A stretch of 64,000 nucleotides of DNA from Rhodoblastus sp963713695 (GCA_963713695.1 CAVQMU010000010.1:682001-746000); one strand, 5' to 3'. Positions 45,282-54,376 are shown, numbered from the stretch's first letter. A program made the numbers and translations. The notes: generated by a model from the letters alone, not told the origin.

Positions 45282-47266
45282 GCCGCGTGCTCCCTGATCT
45301 TTTCGTCAGGACGCGCCGGAACGGAAGCGAAGGTCTTGACGTCACGGATTTTCACCCGCGCGGAAATGACGCCGGTGCGGCCGTCCTCGAAAGTCACTTG
45401 AGTCGATACGTCCTGCTCGGTCTTGCCGTCGTAGAGCGCGGCGACGAGCGGCGCGTAACGCTCGGCGATGAAGCTGCGCCGCACTTTCTGGGTGCGCGTC
45501 AATTCGCCGTCGTCGGCGTCGAGCTCCTTGTGCAGGATCAGGAAGCGCTTGACCTGCGCGCCCGCCATCTTCGGTTCGCGCGACAGGATTTCATTCACCG
45601 CCTCGACATGCTCCCGCAGCATGTCGCCGATCTCCGGCAGGCCCGCCAGCTCCTGATAGGACGCATAGGAGACATTGTTGCGCTCGGCCCAGTTTCCGAC
45701 CGCCGCCAGGTCGATGTTGAGCATGACCGTCGCAAAGTCGCGGCCGTCGCCGAAAGCGACGGCTTCCTTGATGTTCGGAAAGAACTTCAGCTTGTTCTCG
45801 ATATATTTCGGCGCGAACAGGCTGCCGTCGCGCAACTTGCCGACATCCTTGGCGCGGTCGATGATGCGCAGCTGCCCGTCGGGATCGAAGAAGCCGGCGT
45901 CGCCGGTCTTCACATAGCCGTCCGGCGTCATGGCTTCGGCGGTCTTTTCCGGCTCCTTGAAATATTCGACGAACTGGCCCGGCGACTTGAATTGAACCTC
46001 GCCATCGCCGGCGATGCGGATGTCGACATTGGGCGCCGGGGCGCCGACCGTATCGGAGCGCACGGCGCCGTTGGCGTGGCATGTCACGTAGAGAAAGGCT
46101 TCGGTCTGGCCATAGAGCTGCTTCAGATTGAGGCCGATCGAGCGATAGAAGGAGAAAAGTTCGGAGCCGATCGCTTCGCCGGCCGTATAGGCGACGCGCA
46201 CCCGCGAAAGGCCAAGCGCGTTTTTCAGCGGCGCGTAAATGATCGCCTCGCCCAGCGCATAATGCAGTCGCGCCAGCAGCGGGACTTTCTCGCCCTGCAG
46301 GATTTTCTCGCCCCATTTGCGGGCATGGGCGAGGAAATGGTGGAACATGACGCGTTTCACCTTGCTGGCGTCCTCCATGCGGATCATGATGCGCGTCAAT
46401 TGGCCCTCGAACACGCGCGGCGGCGCGAAATAGAAGGTCGGGCCAATCTCCTTGAGATTCTCGGCGACCGTATCGGGGCTTTCCGGACAGGCGACGCACA
46501 TGCCCGCGACCATGCCCTGCGCGTAATTCAGGTAATGGTCGCCGACCCAGGCCAAAGGCAGGTAGGCGAGCTGCTCGTCGCGTTCGGTCAGCCCGTCGAA
46601 GGCGACCGTGTCGCGCGCCGCCGCGACGGAGCGTCCGGCGGCGAGCACGACGCCCTTGGAGCGGCCTGTGGTGCCGGAAGTGTAGAGCATGATCGAGGGA
46701 TCGTCGCCGCAGCCCTGATTGACGGAGTCGTCGAGCGCCTCTGATTTCGAATGATTTTCGAGCGCGCGCCGGCCGCGTCCCATCACTTCCGCGACGGAGA
46801 GAAGGCGCGGGTCGTCGTAGTCGCGCAGACCCCGGTCCTCGTCATAGAGAATATGGGTGAGGCCGGTCAGGCGCGCGGCGGAGAACAGCACCTTGTCGAC
46901 CTGCTCCTGGTCCTGCGCGACGATGATCTTGACTTCCGCGTTCTCCAGCACATAGCTCAGCTCTTCGGCTATGGCTTCGGAATAGACCGGCACGGGCACG
47001 GCCCGCAGCAATTGCGCGGCCGTGATCGCCCAGTAATTCACGGGCCGGTTGGCTCCGACGACGGCGATCTTGTCGCCGTGCTCCAGGCCAAGATCGCGCA
47101 GACCCTGCGCAAGCGCGCGCACGTTCTGGTAGGCCTGCGCCCAGCTCCAGGTCTGCCAGACGCCGCGGTCCTTGTGGCGCATCGCGGGCCGTCCGGCCCG
47201 CTCCTGCGCATGCCGACGCATCAGTTTCGGAAATGTGTCGCGCACATCCTCGTTCGTCGTTGTCAC
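45278..47266 (-). CDS. Long-chain-type acyl-CoA synthetase, first gene of transporter operon
   Basis: The 662-residue product has IMLYTSGTTGRSKGVVLAAG, LYGQTEAFLYVTCHA, YVKTGDAGFFDPDGQLRIID and GSLFAPKYIENKLKFFP, the pattern of the FadD15-like eukaryotic-type long acyl-CoA synthetases that open LIV-type operons in many proteobacteria. It activates the acid brought in by the transporter. GTG 47266 is chosen because AAGGGGGA lies five bases before it; the longer frame to 47305 has no binding site. Confidence 0.87.
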   Translation of the reverse strand: MTTTNEDVRDTFPKLMRRHAQERAGRPAMRHKDRGVWQTWSWAQAYQNVRALAQGLRDLGLEHGDKIAVVGANRPVNYWAITAAQLLRAVPVPVYSEAIAEELSYVLENAEVKIIVAQDQEQVDKVLFSAARLTGLTHILYDEDRGLRDYDDPRLLSVAEVMGRGRRALENHSKSEALDDSVNQGCGDDPSIMLYTSGTTGRSKGVVLAAGRSVAAARDTVAFDGLTERDEQLAYLPLAWVGDHYLNYAQGMVAGMCVACPESPDTVAENLKEIGPTFYFAPPRVFEGQLTRIMIRMEDASKVKRVMFHHFLAHARKWGEKILQGEKVPLLARLHYALGEAIIYAPLKNALGLSRVRVAYTAGEAIGSELFSFYRSIGLNLKQLYGQTEAFLYVTCHANGAVRSDTVGAPAPNVDIRIAGDGEVQFKSPGQFVEYFKEPEKTAEAMTPDGYVKTGDAGFFDPDGQLRIIDRAKDVGKLRDGSLFAPKYIENKLKFFPNIKEAVAFGDGRDFATVMLNIDLAAVGNWAERNNVSYASYQELAGLPEIGDMLREHVEAVNEILSREPKMAGAQVKRFLILHKELDADDGELTRTQKVRRSFIAERYAPLVAALYDGKTEQDVSTQVTFEDGRTGVISARVKIRDVKTFASVPARPDEKIREHAA

Positions 47267-47466
47267 GACGTTCCCCCTTGCGGCGTTAGCCGCGCTTCCA
47301 CCCATGCGTCTGGAGCAACCCAGATCTGCTTATTTTGCGTAGCTTGACCGGGTCGACGGCTAATTGCAATCGGCGCCTTGACAGCGAGAACGCTATTTGC
47401 TTGGTATAGTACACTCCTCTGTCCGGAGCTTCGCTCTTAGCTTTTAGGCTGAGACATGCCGATCCG

Positions 47467-47539
47467 CGAAGCAGGCGTCGATCCCCCGAAGCAGCGTCAA
47501 TCCCGAAGCAGCGTCAATCCCGCGAAGCAGCGTCAATCG
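47467..47539. repeat. Four-copy tandem repeat at the end of the Crp/Fnr gene
   Basis: Units CGAAGCAGCGTCAATCC (17-20 bases) lie at 47467-47486 (diverged), 47487-47503, 47504-47522 and 47523-47539. The last one includes the stop codon of the Crp/Fnr gene, so the array looks like repeated duplication of that gene end. Confidence 0.85.
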
Positions 47540-48279
47540 CCGTAATTCCTGAGCCGCCGCAGGTCGAGGACATGCAGGCCGTCGGAATCGGCGCGGACAA
47601 GACCCGCGTCTTCCAAAACCTTGAGGGCGCGATTGGCCGCCTGCCGCGACAGCCCCGCCAGCAGCCCCAGTTCTTCCTGGTTGATGTCGATTTTCATTCC
47701 GGCGCTCGGGTTGAGCGTGGGGTTGAGCAGCCAGGCGATGGCGCGCGCCACGCGCGCCTCCGCTTCGAACATTCGGTCCTGTTCGACCAAAGCGATGAAC
47801 TGGCCGATCCGCTCGTTGAACTGGCGCACGAGAAATCGATTGAAGGCGACCGAGGTCTCGAACAGCCAGCAAAACGTCGGCTTGTTCAGGAACGCCAGCC
47901 GCGTCTCGCGCAAGGCGACGAGATCGTAGAGGCGCGGCTCATCCTTCAACAGGGTTCCCTCGCCGAACCACATGCCCGTGGTCAGGCCGGCGAAGGCGAT
48001 CGCCTTGCCGCTGCGCGACACCGAACCCATCTTGACGAGGCCGCCGACGACGCCGCACCAGGCGTCGAGCCGATCGCCGCGATGGCAGATGTAGGCGCCC
48101 TTGCCGTAGACTTTTTCGGTGACGGCGGCGCGTGTCCTCTCAAAGGCTTCCGGCGTCAATCCGTGCGACCAGAATGCGATCTCCCGCAACCGCTCGGCCG
48201 AAATCGTCAAGCCAGCCCCCATCCGCGCGGGGCCTTGCGTTCCGACATTCGAAACGCGCCGAAGGCCCATAGGCGTCAT
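47533..48279 (-). CDS. Crp/Fnr-family regulator
   Basis: The product of about 248 residues has a cyclic-nucleotide-binding-like domain (GKGAYICHRGDRLDAWCGVV, GLTTGMWFGEGTLLKDEPRL) and a C-terminal winged HTH (INQEELGLLAGLSRQAANRA, LKVLEDAGLVRAD). No iron-sulfur cysteine cluster of Fnr is visible. Similar regulators accompany acyl-CoA synthetase/LIV operons, so control of the operon next to it is inferred. The start is uncertain; ATG 48279 has AAAGGG close before it, ATG 48222 is an alternative. Confidence 0.82.
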   Translation of the reverse strand: MTPMGLRRVSNVGTQGPARMGAGLTISAERLREIAFWSHGLTPEAFERTRAAVTEKVYGKGAYICHRGDRLDAWCGVVGGLVKMGSVSRSGKAIAFAGLTTGMWFGEGTLLKDEPRLYDLVALRETRLAFLNKPTFCWLFETSVAFNRFLVRQFNERIGQFIALVEQDRMFEAEARVARAIAWLLNPTLNPSAGMKIDINQEELGLLAGLSRQAANRALKVLEDAGLVRADSDGLHVLDLRRLRNYGD

Positions 48280-48351
48280 TAGCCCTTTTAGAGCCTTTTT
48301 CGGTGGGGTTCCAACGGTTCGTTTTTGCCGCAATGCCTGATAACGCGCGTG

Positions 48352-49302
48352 TCAGCCGCGAAGGCCGACGACGGCGAAGCGATCTTCCTGGTCTCGCCAG
48401 GATTCGGCCAGCCGCCAGCCGCCCATGCGCGCAAGAGCCGCAAATCCGGCGAGACCGTATTTCCGCGACGTTTCCGTGTGGATCAACTCGCCGGCGCGAA
48501 AGGCGAATTGCTTCCCCGCGACGGTGACGATCCGCGCGTCGAGGCTGACGAGGTGCATTTCGACGGCGGATTCAGCGCCGTTCCATCGCGCTTCGTGGAC
48601 GAAACGGTCGATCGGAAAAACGCCGCCCAATTCACGATTGATGCGTGCGAGCAGATTGAGGTTGAAAGCCGCCGTCGTCCCCTCGCGGTCATCGTAGGCA
48701 TCGAGCAGCGTCTGCACATCCTTGATGAGATCGATGCCGATGATCGCGGTCCCGCCGTCTCTGGCGTGCCGGCGGATCCGGTTCAGGAAGGCGGTCGCCT
48801 CGCGCCCGCTCAGGTTGCCGATGGTCGAGCCTGGAAAGAAGGCTGTCCGCGGCCCGGGAGGCAGGCCGGCGGGCAGTTCGAAATCGTGATTGAAATCCCC
48901 GATGATCGGCAGGATCGGCAGGCGCGGAAAGCGACGGGAAATGCGCTTCGCGGTTTGCTCAAGCACCTTGCCGGCGATATCGATCGGCGCGTAAAGGCGG
49001 GGACGGGCAAGGGCGCCGAGCAGGATCTCGGTCTTCAATCCGGCGCCGGCCCCATACTCGATCAGCAGCGCGCCCGCGCCACAGAAGTCGGCAATTTTCC
49101 GGGCGTCGCGCCGAAGGATTTCGGTCTCGGCGCGGGTCAAATAGTATTCCTGGAGCCGGGTGATTTCCTCGAACAATTCCGAGCCGCGGGCGTCATAGAG
49201 CCAGCAGCTCGAAATGGTTTTTTGCGGGCGCGACAAGCCCGCGACGACCGACGCGGAAAAGGCGCTGCTGCTGTCGCCGAACGTCCTGGCTATCTCAAGC
49301 AT
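48352..49302 (-). CDS. egtD: Histidine N-alpha-methyltransferase EgtD
   Basis: EgtD makes hercynine, the trimethylated histidine from which ergothioneine is built. The 316-residue product has the family signatures SCWLYDARGSELFEEITRLQ, EYYLTRAETEIL, LIEYGAGAGLKTEILL, FFPGSTIGNLSGREA and a late DRFVHEARWN. Length matches bacterial EgtD. The start at 49302 overlaps the end of egtB by eight bases, so the two enzymes are made together. Confidence 0.94.
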   Translation of the reverse strand: MLEIARTFGDSSSAFSASVVAGLSRPQKTISSCWLYDARGSELFEEITRLQEYYLTRAETEILRRDARKIADFCGAGALLIEYGAGAGLKTEILLGALARPRLYAPIDIAGKVLEQTAKRISRRFPRLPILPIIGDFNHDFELPAGLPPGPRTAFFPGSTIGNLSGREATAFLNRIRRHARDGGTAIIGIDLIKDVQTLLDAYDDREGTTAAFNLNLLARINRELGGVFPIDRFVHEARWNGAESAVEMHLVSLDARIVTVAGKQFAFRAGELIHTETSRKYGLAGFAALARMGGWRLAESWRDQEDRFAVVGLRG

Positions 49303-50578
49303 CGGCGGCGTCCCTCGCGAGACGGAGGCCGCTGAATTGCCAGCGCGCGTCCGGCGGGAAGAAATTCCGGTAGCTCGGGCGCATGTGGCTCTTCGGGGTG
49401 GCGAAGGAGCCGCCGCGCAAAACGTACTGTCCGCACATGAACTTGCCATTGTATTCGGACGCCGGTCCCTCCGTCGGACGGAAGCGCGGATAAGGCGCAA
49501 AAGCGCTGCTCGTCCATTCCCACACGTCGCCGAACATCTGGCGCAACCCGTCCAGCGCAGGAGCCGGCGCCGCATGCAGGCGGCCGGCATCCAGAAAATT
49601 TCCATCGACCGGCAGGTCGGCGGCGGCGCGCTCCCATTCGGCCTCGGTCGGCAAGCGGCGCCCGGCCCAGCGCGCGAAGGCGTCGGCTTCAAAATAGCTG
49701 ACATGGACGACCGGCTCGGACGGCTCGACCGGACGACGGCCTGAAAGGGTCATGGTGTGCCAGCCGTCGTCGCGCGTCTCCCAGTAAAGCGGCGCGGACC
49801 AGCTTTCCTTCTGCAGCTTCACCCAGCCTTCCGAAAGCCAGAGCAGGGGATTGCGATAGCCTCCGTCACCGATGAATTCCATCCATTCGGCGTTCGAAAC
49901 GGGACGGTCGGCCAGCGAATAGGGCTCGAGCAACACCCGATGCCGCGGCCCCTCGCAGTCGAAGGCGAACGCCTCGCCATCCGCGCCGATCCTGACGACG
50001 CCGCCGGCAAACCGCCTGTCGCAGACCGGAGGCGGCGCGCGCGGCTCGTGTTCTTTGCGGGCAGAAAAGCGGTAGACAGGCCGCAACGGATTTTGCGCGA
50101 AGAGATGGAGGATGTCAGTCAGCAGAAGTTCCTGATGCTGCTGCTCGTGATGACACCCGAGCTCGATTGTCGCGGCCGTCGAGGCGGAGAGCGGGGCAAG
50201 CAGCAGGATGTCCATCGCGGCGTCGACATGATCGCGATAGGCGAAGATTTCCTCAAGCGTCGGCCGCGTGATCATTCCGCGTCGGGGCCGCTCATGGCGC
50301 GGGCCGAGGGATTCGTAATAGGAATTGAACAGGAATTGATAGGCCGGATCGAAAACCGTGTAATCCGGAAGAGCGGGCGCAAGCGCCATGGTTTCGAAAA
50401 ACCAGCTGGTATGCGCGAGATGCCACTTGGCGGGGCTTGCGTCCGGCATGGACTGCACTGTCGCATCCGCGTCGGAGAGCGGCGCCGCCAGATCGCAACT
50501 TGCCTGGCGCACCGCGCGGAAGAAAGCAGCTAGTCCGGAATGATCTGCCGAGGGCAAGGCGCTGGTTTGCGGTCGCAT
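49295..50578 (-). CDS. egtB: Ergothioneine sulfoxide synthase EgtB
   Basis: EgtB is a non-haem iron enzyme that joins hercynine to a thiol donor. The 427-residue product has an N-terminal DinB-like domain with WHLAHTSWFFE (His53, His56) and HHEQQHQELLL, which together supply the three-His iron site, and a C-terminal FGE-sulfatase domain (PVSNAEWMEFIGDGGY, RLPTEAEWERAA, VWEWTSSAFAPYP, YVLRGGSFATPKSH). The thiol donor (cysteine or gamma-glutamylcysteine) cannot be told. No egtC or egtE is adjacent; the class I aminotransferase downstream is not an obvious substitute. Confidence 0.93.
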   Translation of the reverse strand: MRPQTSALPSADHSGLAAFFRAVRQASCDLAAPLSDADATVQSMPDASPAKWHLAHTSWFFETMALAPALPDYTVFDPAYQFLFNSYYESLGPRHERPRRGMITRPTLEEIFAYRDHVDAAMDILLLAPLSASTAATIELGCHHEQQHQELLLTDILHLFAQNPLRPVYRFSARKEHEPRAPPPVCDRRFAGGVVRIGADGEAFAFDCEGPRHRVLLEPYSLADRPVSNAEWMEFIGDGGYRNPLLWLSEGWVKLQKESWSAPLYWETRDDGWHTMTLSGRRPVEPSEPVVHVSYFEADAFARWAGRRLPTEAEWERAAADLPVDGNFLDAGRLHAAPAPALDGLRQMFGDVWEWTSSAFAPYPRFRPTEGPASEYNGKFMCGQYVLRGGSFATPKSHMRPSYRNFFPPDARWQFSGLRLARDAADA

Positions 50579-50673
50579 GGTCAATCCGGTTTTGAGGCAG
50601 GCCCGCCGGTTTTGAAGCAAGCCCGCGGCGCTGTGCGTTCGGCAATGGCCGCGGGATAAATAGCTGGCCTAGC

Positions 50674-51024
50674 TTACTGCGGTTGGCCGTTCTTGTTCTC
50701 GCCGTTCACGCCTTCGCTTTGCGACCTGCCGTTCTTCGAGGGATCAGTTTCCCTCTGAATATGGTTCTTCTTGTGCTTGGAGTGCATGTCGTCGGTGGCG
50801 ACGGCGCCGTTCTTGTTCTCGCCCTGCCGGCTTTCGCTTTGCGATCTGCCGTTCCTGTCGGGATTGGCCTTCATGGCGCCCGAAGGTTCCGCGTCGCCCG
50901 CAGCGAGGGTGACAGGGTCGCCGACGTGCCTGGCGCCGCAGGCAAACGCCGCGTTTTGCGCCAAAGCGATAGATGAAAAGGTGAAAAGGCCCAGAGTTCC
51001 GATTTTCAGCAGTTTTGCCGCCAT
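50674..51024 (-). CDS. Small secreted protein with NGRSQSE repeats
   Basis: The 116-residue product has a signal peptide (1-29, ending AFACG) and a polar mature part with two copies of an 18-residue unit, RNGRSQSESRQGENKNG and KNGRSQSEGVNGENKNG, separated by a His/Lys-rich linker. No domain is recognised. GGGAG precedes ATG 51024. It is the gene nearest the promoter side of egtB but separated by 95 bases. Confidence 0.65.
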   Translation of the reverse strand: MAAKLLKIGTLGLFTFSSIALAQNAAFACGARHVGDPVTLAAGDAEPSGAMKANPDRNGRSQSESRQGENKNGAVATDDMHSKHKKNHIQRETDPSKNGRSQSEGVNGENKNGQPQ

Positions 51025-51417
51025 GGTTGCGTCTCCCTGTGTGGCTGTCGGCGGAAAACAAAAAACGGGCAAAGCGGTTCCAAAAATAAGAAAAATAAAG
51101 TTGAGCGTGGCGGTTTTCGCGGCACGACGCAGGTCAAGATCACGTTAAGCCTGAGCTATAGTTCCCGCTTTGGTGTCGACGAGACAGCTTTTTTGAACGG
51201 GGGGGCGTTTTGGCGCGGCGATCCCCAAACGGCGAGCTCGGAAAAGTCGGAACCAATGCGGCGGTCGCCAACGCCGTCTTCAATGCGACGGGCGTCCGGG
51301 TGCGCGAACTTCCGATCCGGCTGGAGCAGCTTCTTTTTGGCGCAGGCCCCTTGGTGCCGCAGCGCGCAGTCTTTAAGATCGGCGACGCCGCTTGCACCCG
51401 GGGATCGAGACGCCGAC
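51025..51417. other. Intergenic stretch before the aminotransferase
   Basis: The right half contains a 33-codon fragment (51234-51332) described separately. The left half is AT-rich around 51055-51110 and should hold the promoter of the secreted repeat protein on the minus strand. No complete gene is visible. Confidence 0.5.
51234..51332 (+). pseudogene. Fragment like the C-terminus of a molybdenum hydroxylase large subunit
   Basis: The plus frame reads KVGTNAAVANAVFNATGVRV then RELPIRLEQLL. Xanthine dehydrogenase/aldehyde oxidase large subunits typically end with an A-[IV]-A-N-A-[IV]-F-x-A-T-G-x-R-x-R-x-L-P motif. Nothing of the rest of such a gene is present here, so this would be a remnant of a deletion. 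It is a motif match only. Confidence 0.4.
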
Positions 51418-52582
51418 ATGGCCAATTCCATTTTTGCCGCCTGTGAAACGACGATTTTCGAGATCATGTCGCGTCTTGCCGAGACGCGTGGCGCCATCAA
51501 TCTCGGCCAGGGGTTTCCGGAAGGGCTGGAGCCGGCGGAGCTGATCGAGGCGGCCGCCGAAGCTTTGCGCAAGGGCCCGCATCAATATCCCTCCATGATG
51601 GGCGTTCCCGCCCTGCGGCAGGCGGTCGCGGAAAACGCCAGGAGGTTTTTCGGACTTGACGCCGACTGGGAGCGCGAGGTGCTGGTCACCTCCGGCGCAA
51701 CGGAAGCGCTTTGCGACGCCTTTCTTGGCCTGCTCGATCCGGGCGACGAGGTCATCGTCTTCGAGCCGGTCTACGACAGCTACGGGCCGATCATCCGCCG
51801 GGCCGGCGCGATTCCCGTGCCCGTAAGGCTTGAGCCGCCGCACTGGACCTTGCCGAAGGAGAAATTCCTGCAGGCGCTCACCCCGCGGACAAAACTCGTG
51901 GTCGTCAACACGCCGATGAATCCCACTGGCAAAGTGTTCGACGCGGCGGAGCTGCGCTTCATCGCCGACTGCATGCTCGAACGCGATATCCTGGCTGTCT
52001 GCGACGAAGTCTATGAGCATCTCGTCTTCGACGGGCGACGGCACGAAAGCCTGTTCGGGCTCGAGGACGTTCGAGACCGCATCGTGCGGATCGGTTCGGC
52101 CGGGAAGACCTTTTCGGTCACCGGCTGGAAGATCGGCTATATCATGGCCGACGCGCGGCTGCTGACGCCGATCGCCCGCGCCCACCAATTCGTGACCTTC
52201 ACGACGCCGCCCGCCCTGCAGGTCGCGGTCGCCGCCGGCCTGCGCTTTCCGGACGCCTATTTCTCAAAGCTCAGGAGCGATCTCGAGAACTCGACGAAAC
52301 TTTCTGGTCGACGGCCTGCAGGCAATCGGGTTCGACGCGCGTCCGGCCTCGGGCTCCTATTTCATCGTTTCCGGCTTTGAGCGATTTGACGGTCGCGGCG
52401 ACGATTTCGCCTTCTGCCGCAGGCTGACGGAAGAGGCGGGCGTGACGGCGGTGCCGCTCTCGCCGTTCTTCTTCGGGCAGGACCTGCGTAGCCAGATCCG
52501 CTTCTGCTTCGCCAAGACGCCCGCAACGCTCGACGCCGCCGTGCAGCGCCTCCACACATGGGCGGCGAAGGGGAAGTCCTGA
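51418..52582 (+). pseudogene. Class I/II PLP aminotransferase, one frame break
   Basis: The joined product is about 387 residues with INLGQGFPEGLEPAELIEAA, VTSGATEALCDAFLGL, NTPMNPTGKVF, VCDEVYEHLVFDG and the PLP Lys in GSAGKTFSVTGWKIGY, and the C-terminal FIVSGFERFDGRG and SQIRFCFAKTPATLD. The break is at 52287-52292, GAACTC; dropping one A gives LETRRNFLVDGL and the rest follows in frame. It looks like a kynurenine/methionine-type aminotransferase; the substrate is not determined. Sequence error is likely because all catalytic parts are intact. Confidence 0.82.
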
Positions 52583-52653
52583 GGGATTGGCCAACGCTCA
52601 GAAAAACTTTCTGAAATCATCGGACATAAGCGAAAATTATGGTTGAGCGGGGC

Positions 52654-52671
52654 TGTTCTTTAAAAAGAACA
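52654..52671. promoter_or_regulatory. Perfect palindrome upstream of the YeiH-like gene
   Basis: TGTTCTTT-AA-AAAGAACA is an exact 18-base palindrome 68 bases before the start of the transporter gene. It could be an operator for a dimeric repressor or activator. As a hairpin it would be too short in GC to end transcription of the aminotransferase. Confidence 0.4.
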
Positions 52672-52739
52672 ATCTATTTGACTTAACGAACATCGACGCC
52701 GATCCTTGAATGGAAAAAGTTTCCCAAGAGGATCGCGAC

Positions 52740-54212
52740 ATGACGGAAACAACCCTCGCGCATGCTGTGGCGGCGCGTCCAGTTTTGACCGAAGACTGGC
52801 TGTCGGTCGTGTTGGGGCTTGCGGTGTTCGCGCTGGCGGTCGCAGCCTTTTTCGGCGTCGATCTGATAGGCTGGGCGGTGACGACTTCGGTCTGGACCGA
52901 TTTCTCCAAGGCCCTTGCGCCCGCGGCGAAAGCCTATGCCGGACTGGGGGGCGCCGGCTCGCTCGCCGCGACGTTCATTGTCTTGCTGGCGGCGCTGAGC
53001 CTTGGCGCCGTCGCGTTGGGCGCCGACGTGAAAAAATTCGTTCCGGCTTTCAGCGTTGTTTTCGCTCTCGCCTATGCGAGCTGGATTGCAGGCTCCTACG
53101 CCAATCTCGCGGTGGTCACTCCGGCCGACCAAACGAAATTCGGCCTGACCTGGTCACTGAAACTGACCAACGAAGGCGGCTTTCTCGTCGCCCTGGTCGT
53201 CGGCCTGATCATCGCGAATGTCTTCCCGCGATTTGCCGATTGGCTCAAGGAGGCGATCCGGCCCGAGCTCTATATCAAGATCGCGATCGTCATACTCGGC
53301 GGCTTCATAGCGGTGACCGCGGCCGGCAAGTTGACGCTCGCCTCGTCTTTGCTGCTGCGCGGCCTTGCGGCGATCATCGAGGCCTATCTGATCTATTGGT
53401 CGGTGGTCTATTTCGTCGCGCGAAAGTATTTTGGCTTTTCGCGCGAATGGGCGGCTCCGCTCGCCTCGGGCATTTCGATCTGCGGCGTGGCGGCGGCGAT
53501 ATCGACGGGCGGCGCCATCCGCGCCCGGCCGCAGGTGGCTGTGCTGGTCTCGTCGCTCGTCGTGGTCTTCGCCGTCATCGAGGTGATGATCCTTCCCTTT
53601 GTCGCGCAGGCCTATCTGTCGCATGAGCCGCTGGTCGCGGCGGCATGGCTCGGTCTGGCGGTGAAGACCGACGGCGCGGCGGTGGCGGCCGGCGGCATTA
53701 CCGATGCGCTCATCACCGCCAAGGCGGCGGCCGAAGGCATCCGCTACCAGCCGGGCTGGATACTCGCGACGACCGCGACGGTAAAAGTTTTCATCGACGT
53801 GTTCATCGGAGTCTGGGCCTTCATTCTCGCCTATGTCTGGACCAATCACGTCAATGTCGCGGCAGGCGGCGAGAAGGCCAAGGCCTCGGAAATCTGGGCG
53901 CGCTTTCCAAAATTCATTCTCGGCTTCCTGGCGAGCTTCTCGGTCGGGCTCGCGCTGGCGCTGAACAGCAATCCCTCCGATGTCGCCAGGCTTGGCTCGG
54001 CCATTGGCGAGGCCAATGTCTTCCGCGTGATCTTCTTCATCCTCACTTTCTTTTCGATCGGCGTGCTGTCTAATTTTCGCAAATTATGGGAGGACGGCCT
54101 CGGCAAGCTGGCGGCGGTCTATCTCGTCTCGCTGTTCGGCTTCGTCGTCTGGGTGGGGCTGATCATATCCTGGCTGTTTTTCGCCGGCGTCAAGCCGCCG
54201 CTCGCCGGCTGA
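52740..54212 (+). CDS. YeiH/UPF0324-like membrane transporter
   Basis: The 490-residue product has about eleven membrane helices, with LTNEGGFLVALVVGLIIANV, SGISICGVAAAISTGGAIRA (the family's SICGxSAI-like core), GLAVKTDGAAVAAGGITDAL and FILTFFSIGVLSNFRKLWED. UPF0324/YeiH proteins are putative sulfate or sulfonate exporters; biochemical proof is sparse. It is longer than the usual 340-residue YeiH because of extra N-terminal helices. ATG 52740 has GAGGA at suitable distance; ATG 52710 is possible. Confidence 0.78.
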   Translation: MTETTLAHAVAARPVLTEDWLSVVLGLAVFALAVAAFFGVDLIGWAVTTSVWTDFSKALAPAAKAYAGLGGAGSLAATFIVLLAALSLGAVALGADVKKFVPAFSVVFALAYASWIAGSYANLAVVTPADQTKFGLTWSLKLTNEGGFLVALVVGLIIANVFPRFADWLKEAIRPELYIKIAIVILGGFIAVTAAGKLTLASSLLLRGLAAIIEAYLIYWSVVYFVARKYFGFSREWAAPLASGISICGVAAAISTGGAIRARPQVAVLVSSLVVVFAVIEVMILPFVAQAYLSHEPLVAAAWLGLAVKTDGAAVAAGGITDALITAKAAAEGIRYQPGWILATTATVKVFIDVFIGVWAFILAYVWTNHVNVAAGGEKAKASEIWARFPKFILGFLASFSVGLALALNSNPSDVARLGSAIGEANVFRVIFFILTFFSIGVLSNFRKLWEDGLGKLAAVYLVSLFGFVVWVGLIISWLFFAGVKPPLAG

Positions 54213-54226
54213 GGGAAGGAAACGAA

Positions 54227-54376
54227 ATGTCGCAAGACGATCTCAAATCCGAAATCCACAATCCTGTCGAGCCGCTGCTGCCGATCGAAAAGAAGCTCAT
54301 CGCCTGGAGCTTTGGAACGGGCGTCACGCTGCTGGTGATCCTGCTCCTGCTGAATCGCTTTTTGCCCGTGTCTTGA
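54227..54376 (+). CDS. Tiny single-pass membrane protein paired with the YeiH-like transporter
   Basis: The 49-residue product has a soluble acidic start (MSQDDLKSEIHNPVEPLLPI) and one membrane helix (TGVTLLVILLLLNRFLPV). GGGAAGGAAAC is a strong binding site, and the gene begins 14 bases after the transporter stop. It is probably a small regulatory or stabilising subunit of the transporter. No named family is recognised. Confidence 0.65.
   Translation: MSQDDLKSEIHNPVEPLLPIEKKLIAWSFGTGVTLLVILLLLNRFLPVS

Noticed and set aside
40157..47350. Long plus-strand open frames opposite the transporter operon
   Set aside because: They mirror the minus-strand genes codon by codon in high-GC DNA, have Arg/His/Glu-rich low-quality content and no binding sites or family motifs.
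47385..47415. TTGACA and TATAGT on the plus strand as a promoter
   Set aside because: The spacing is 21 bases and no plus-strand gene follows, only the antisense side of the regulator gene.
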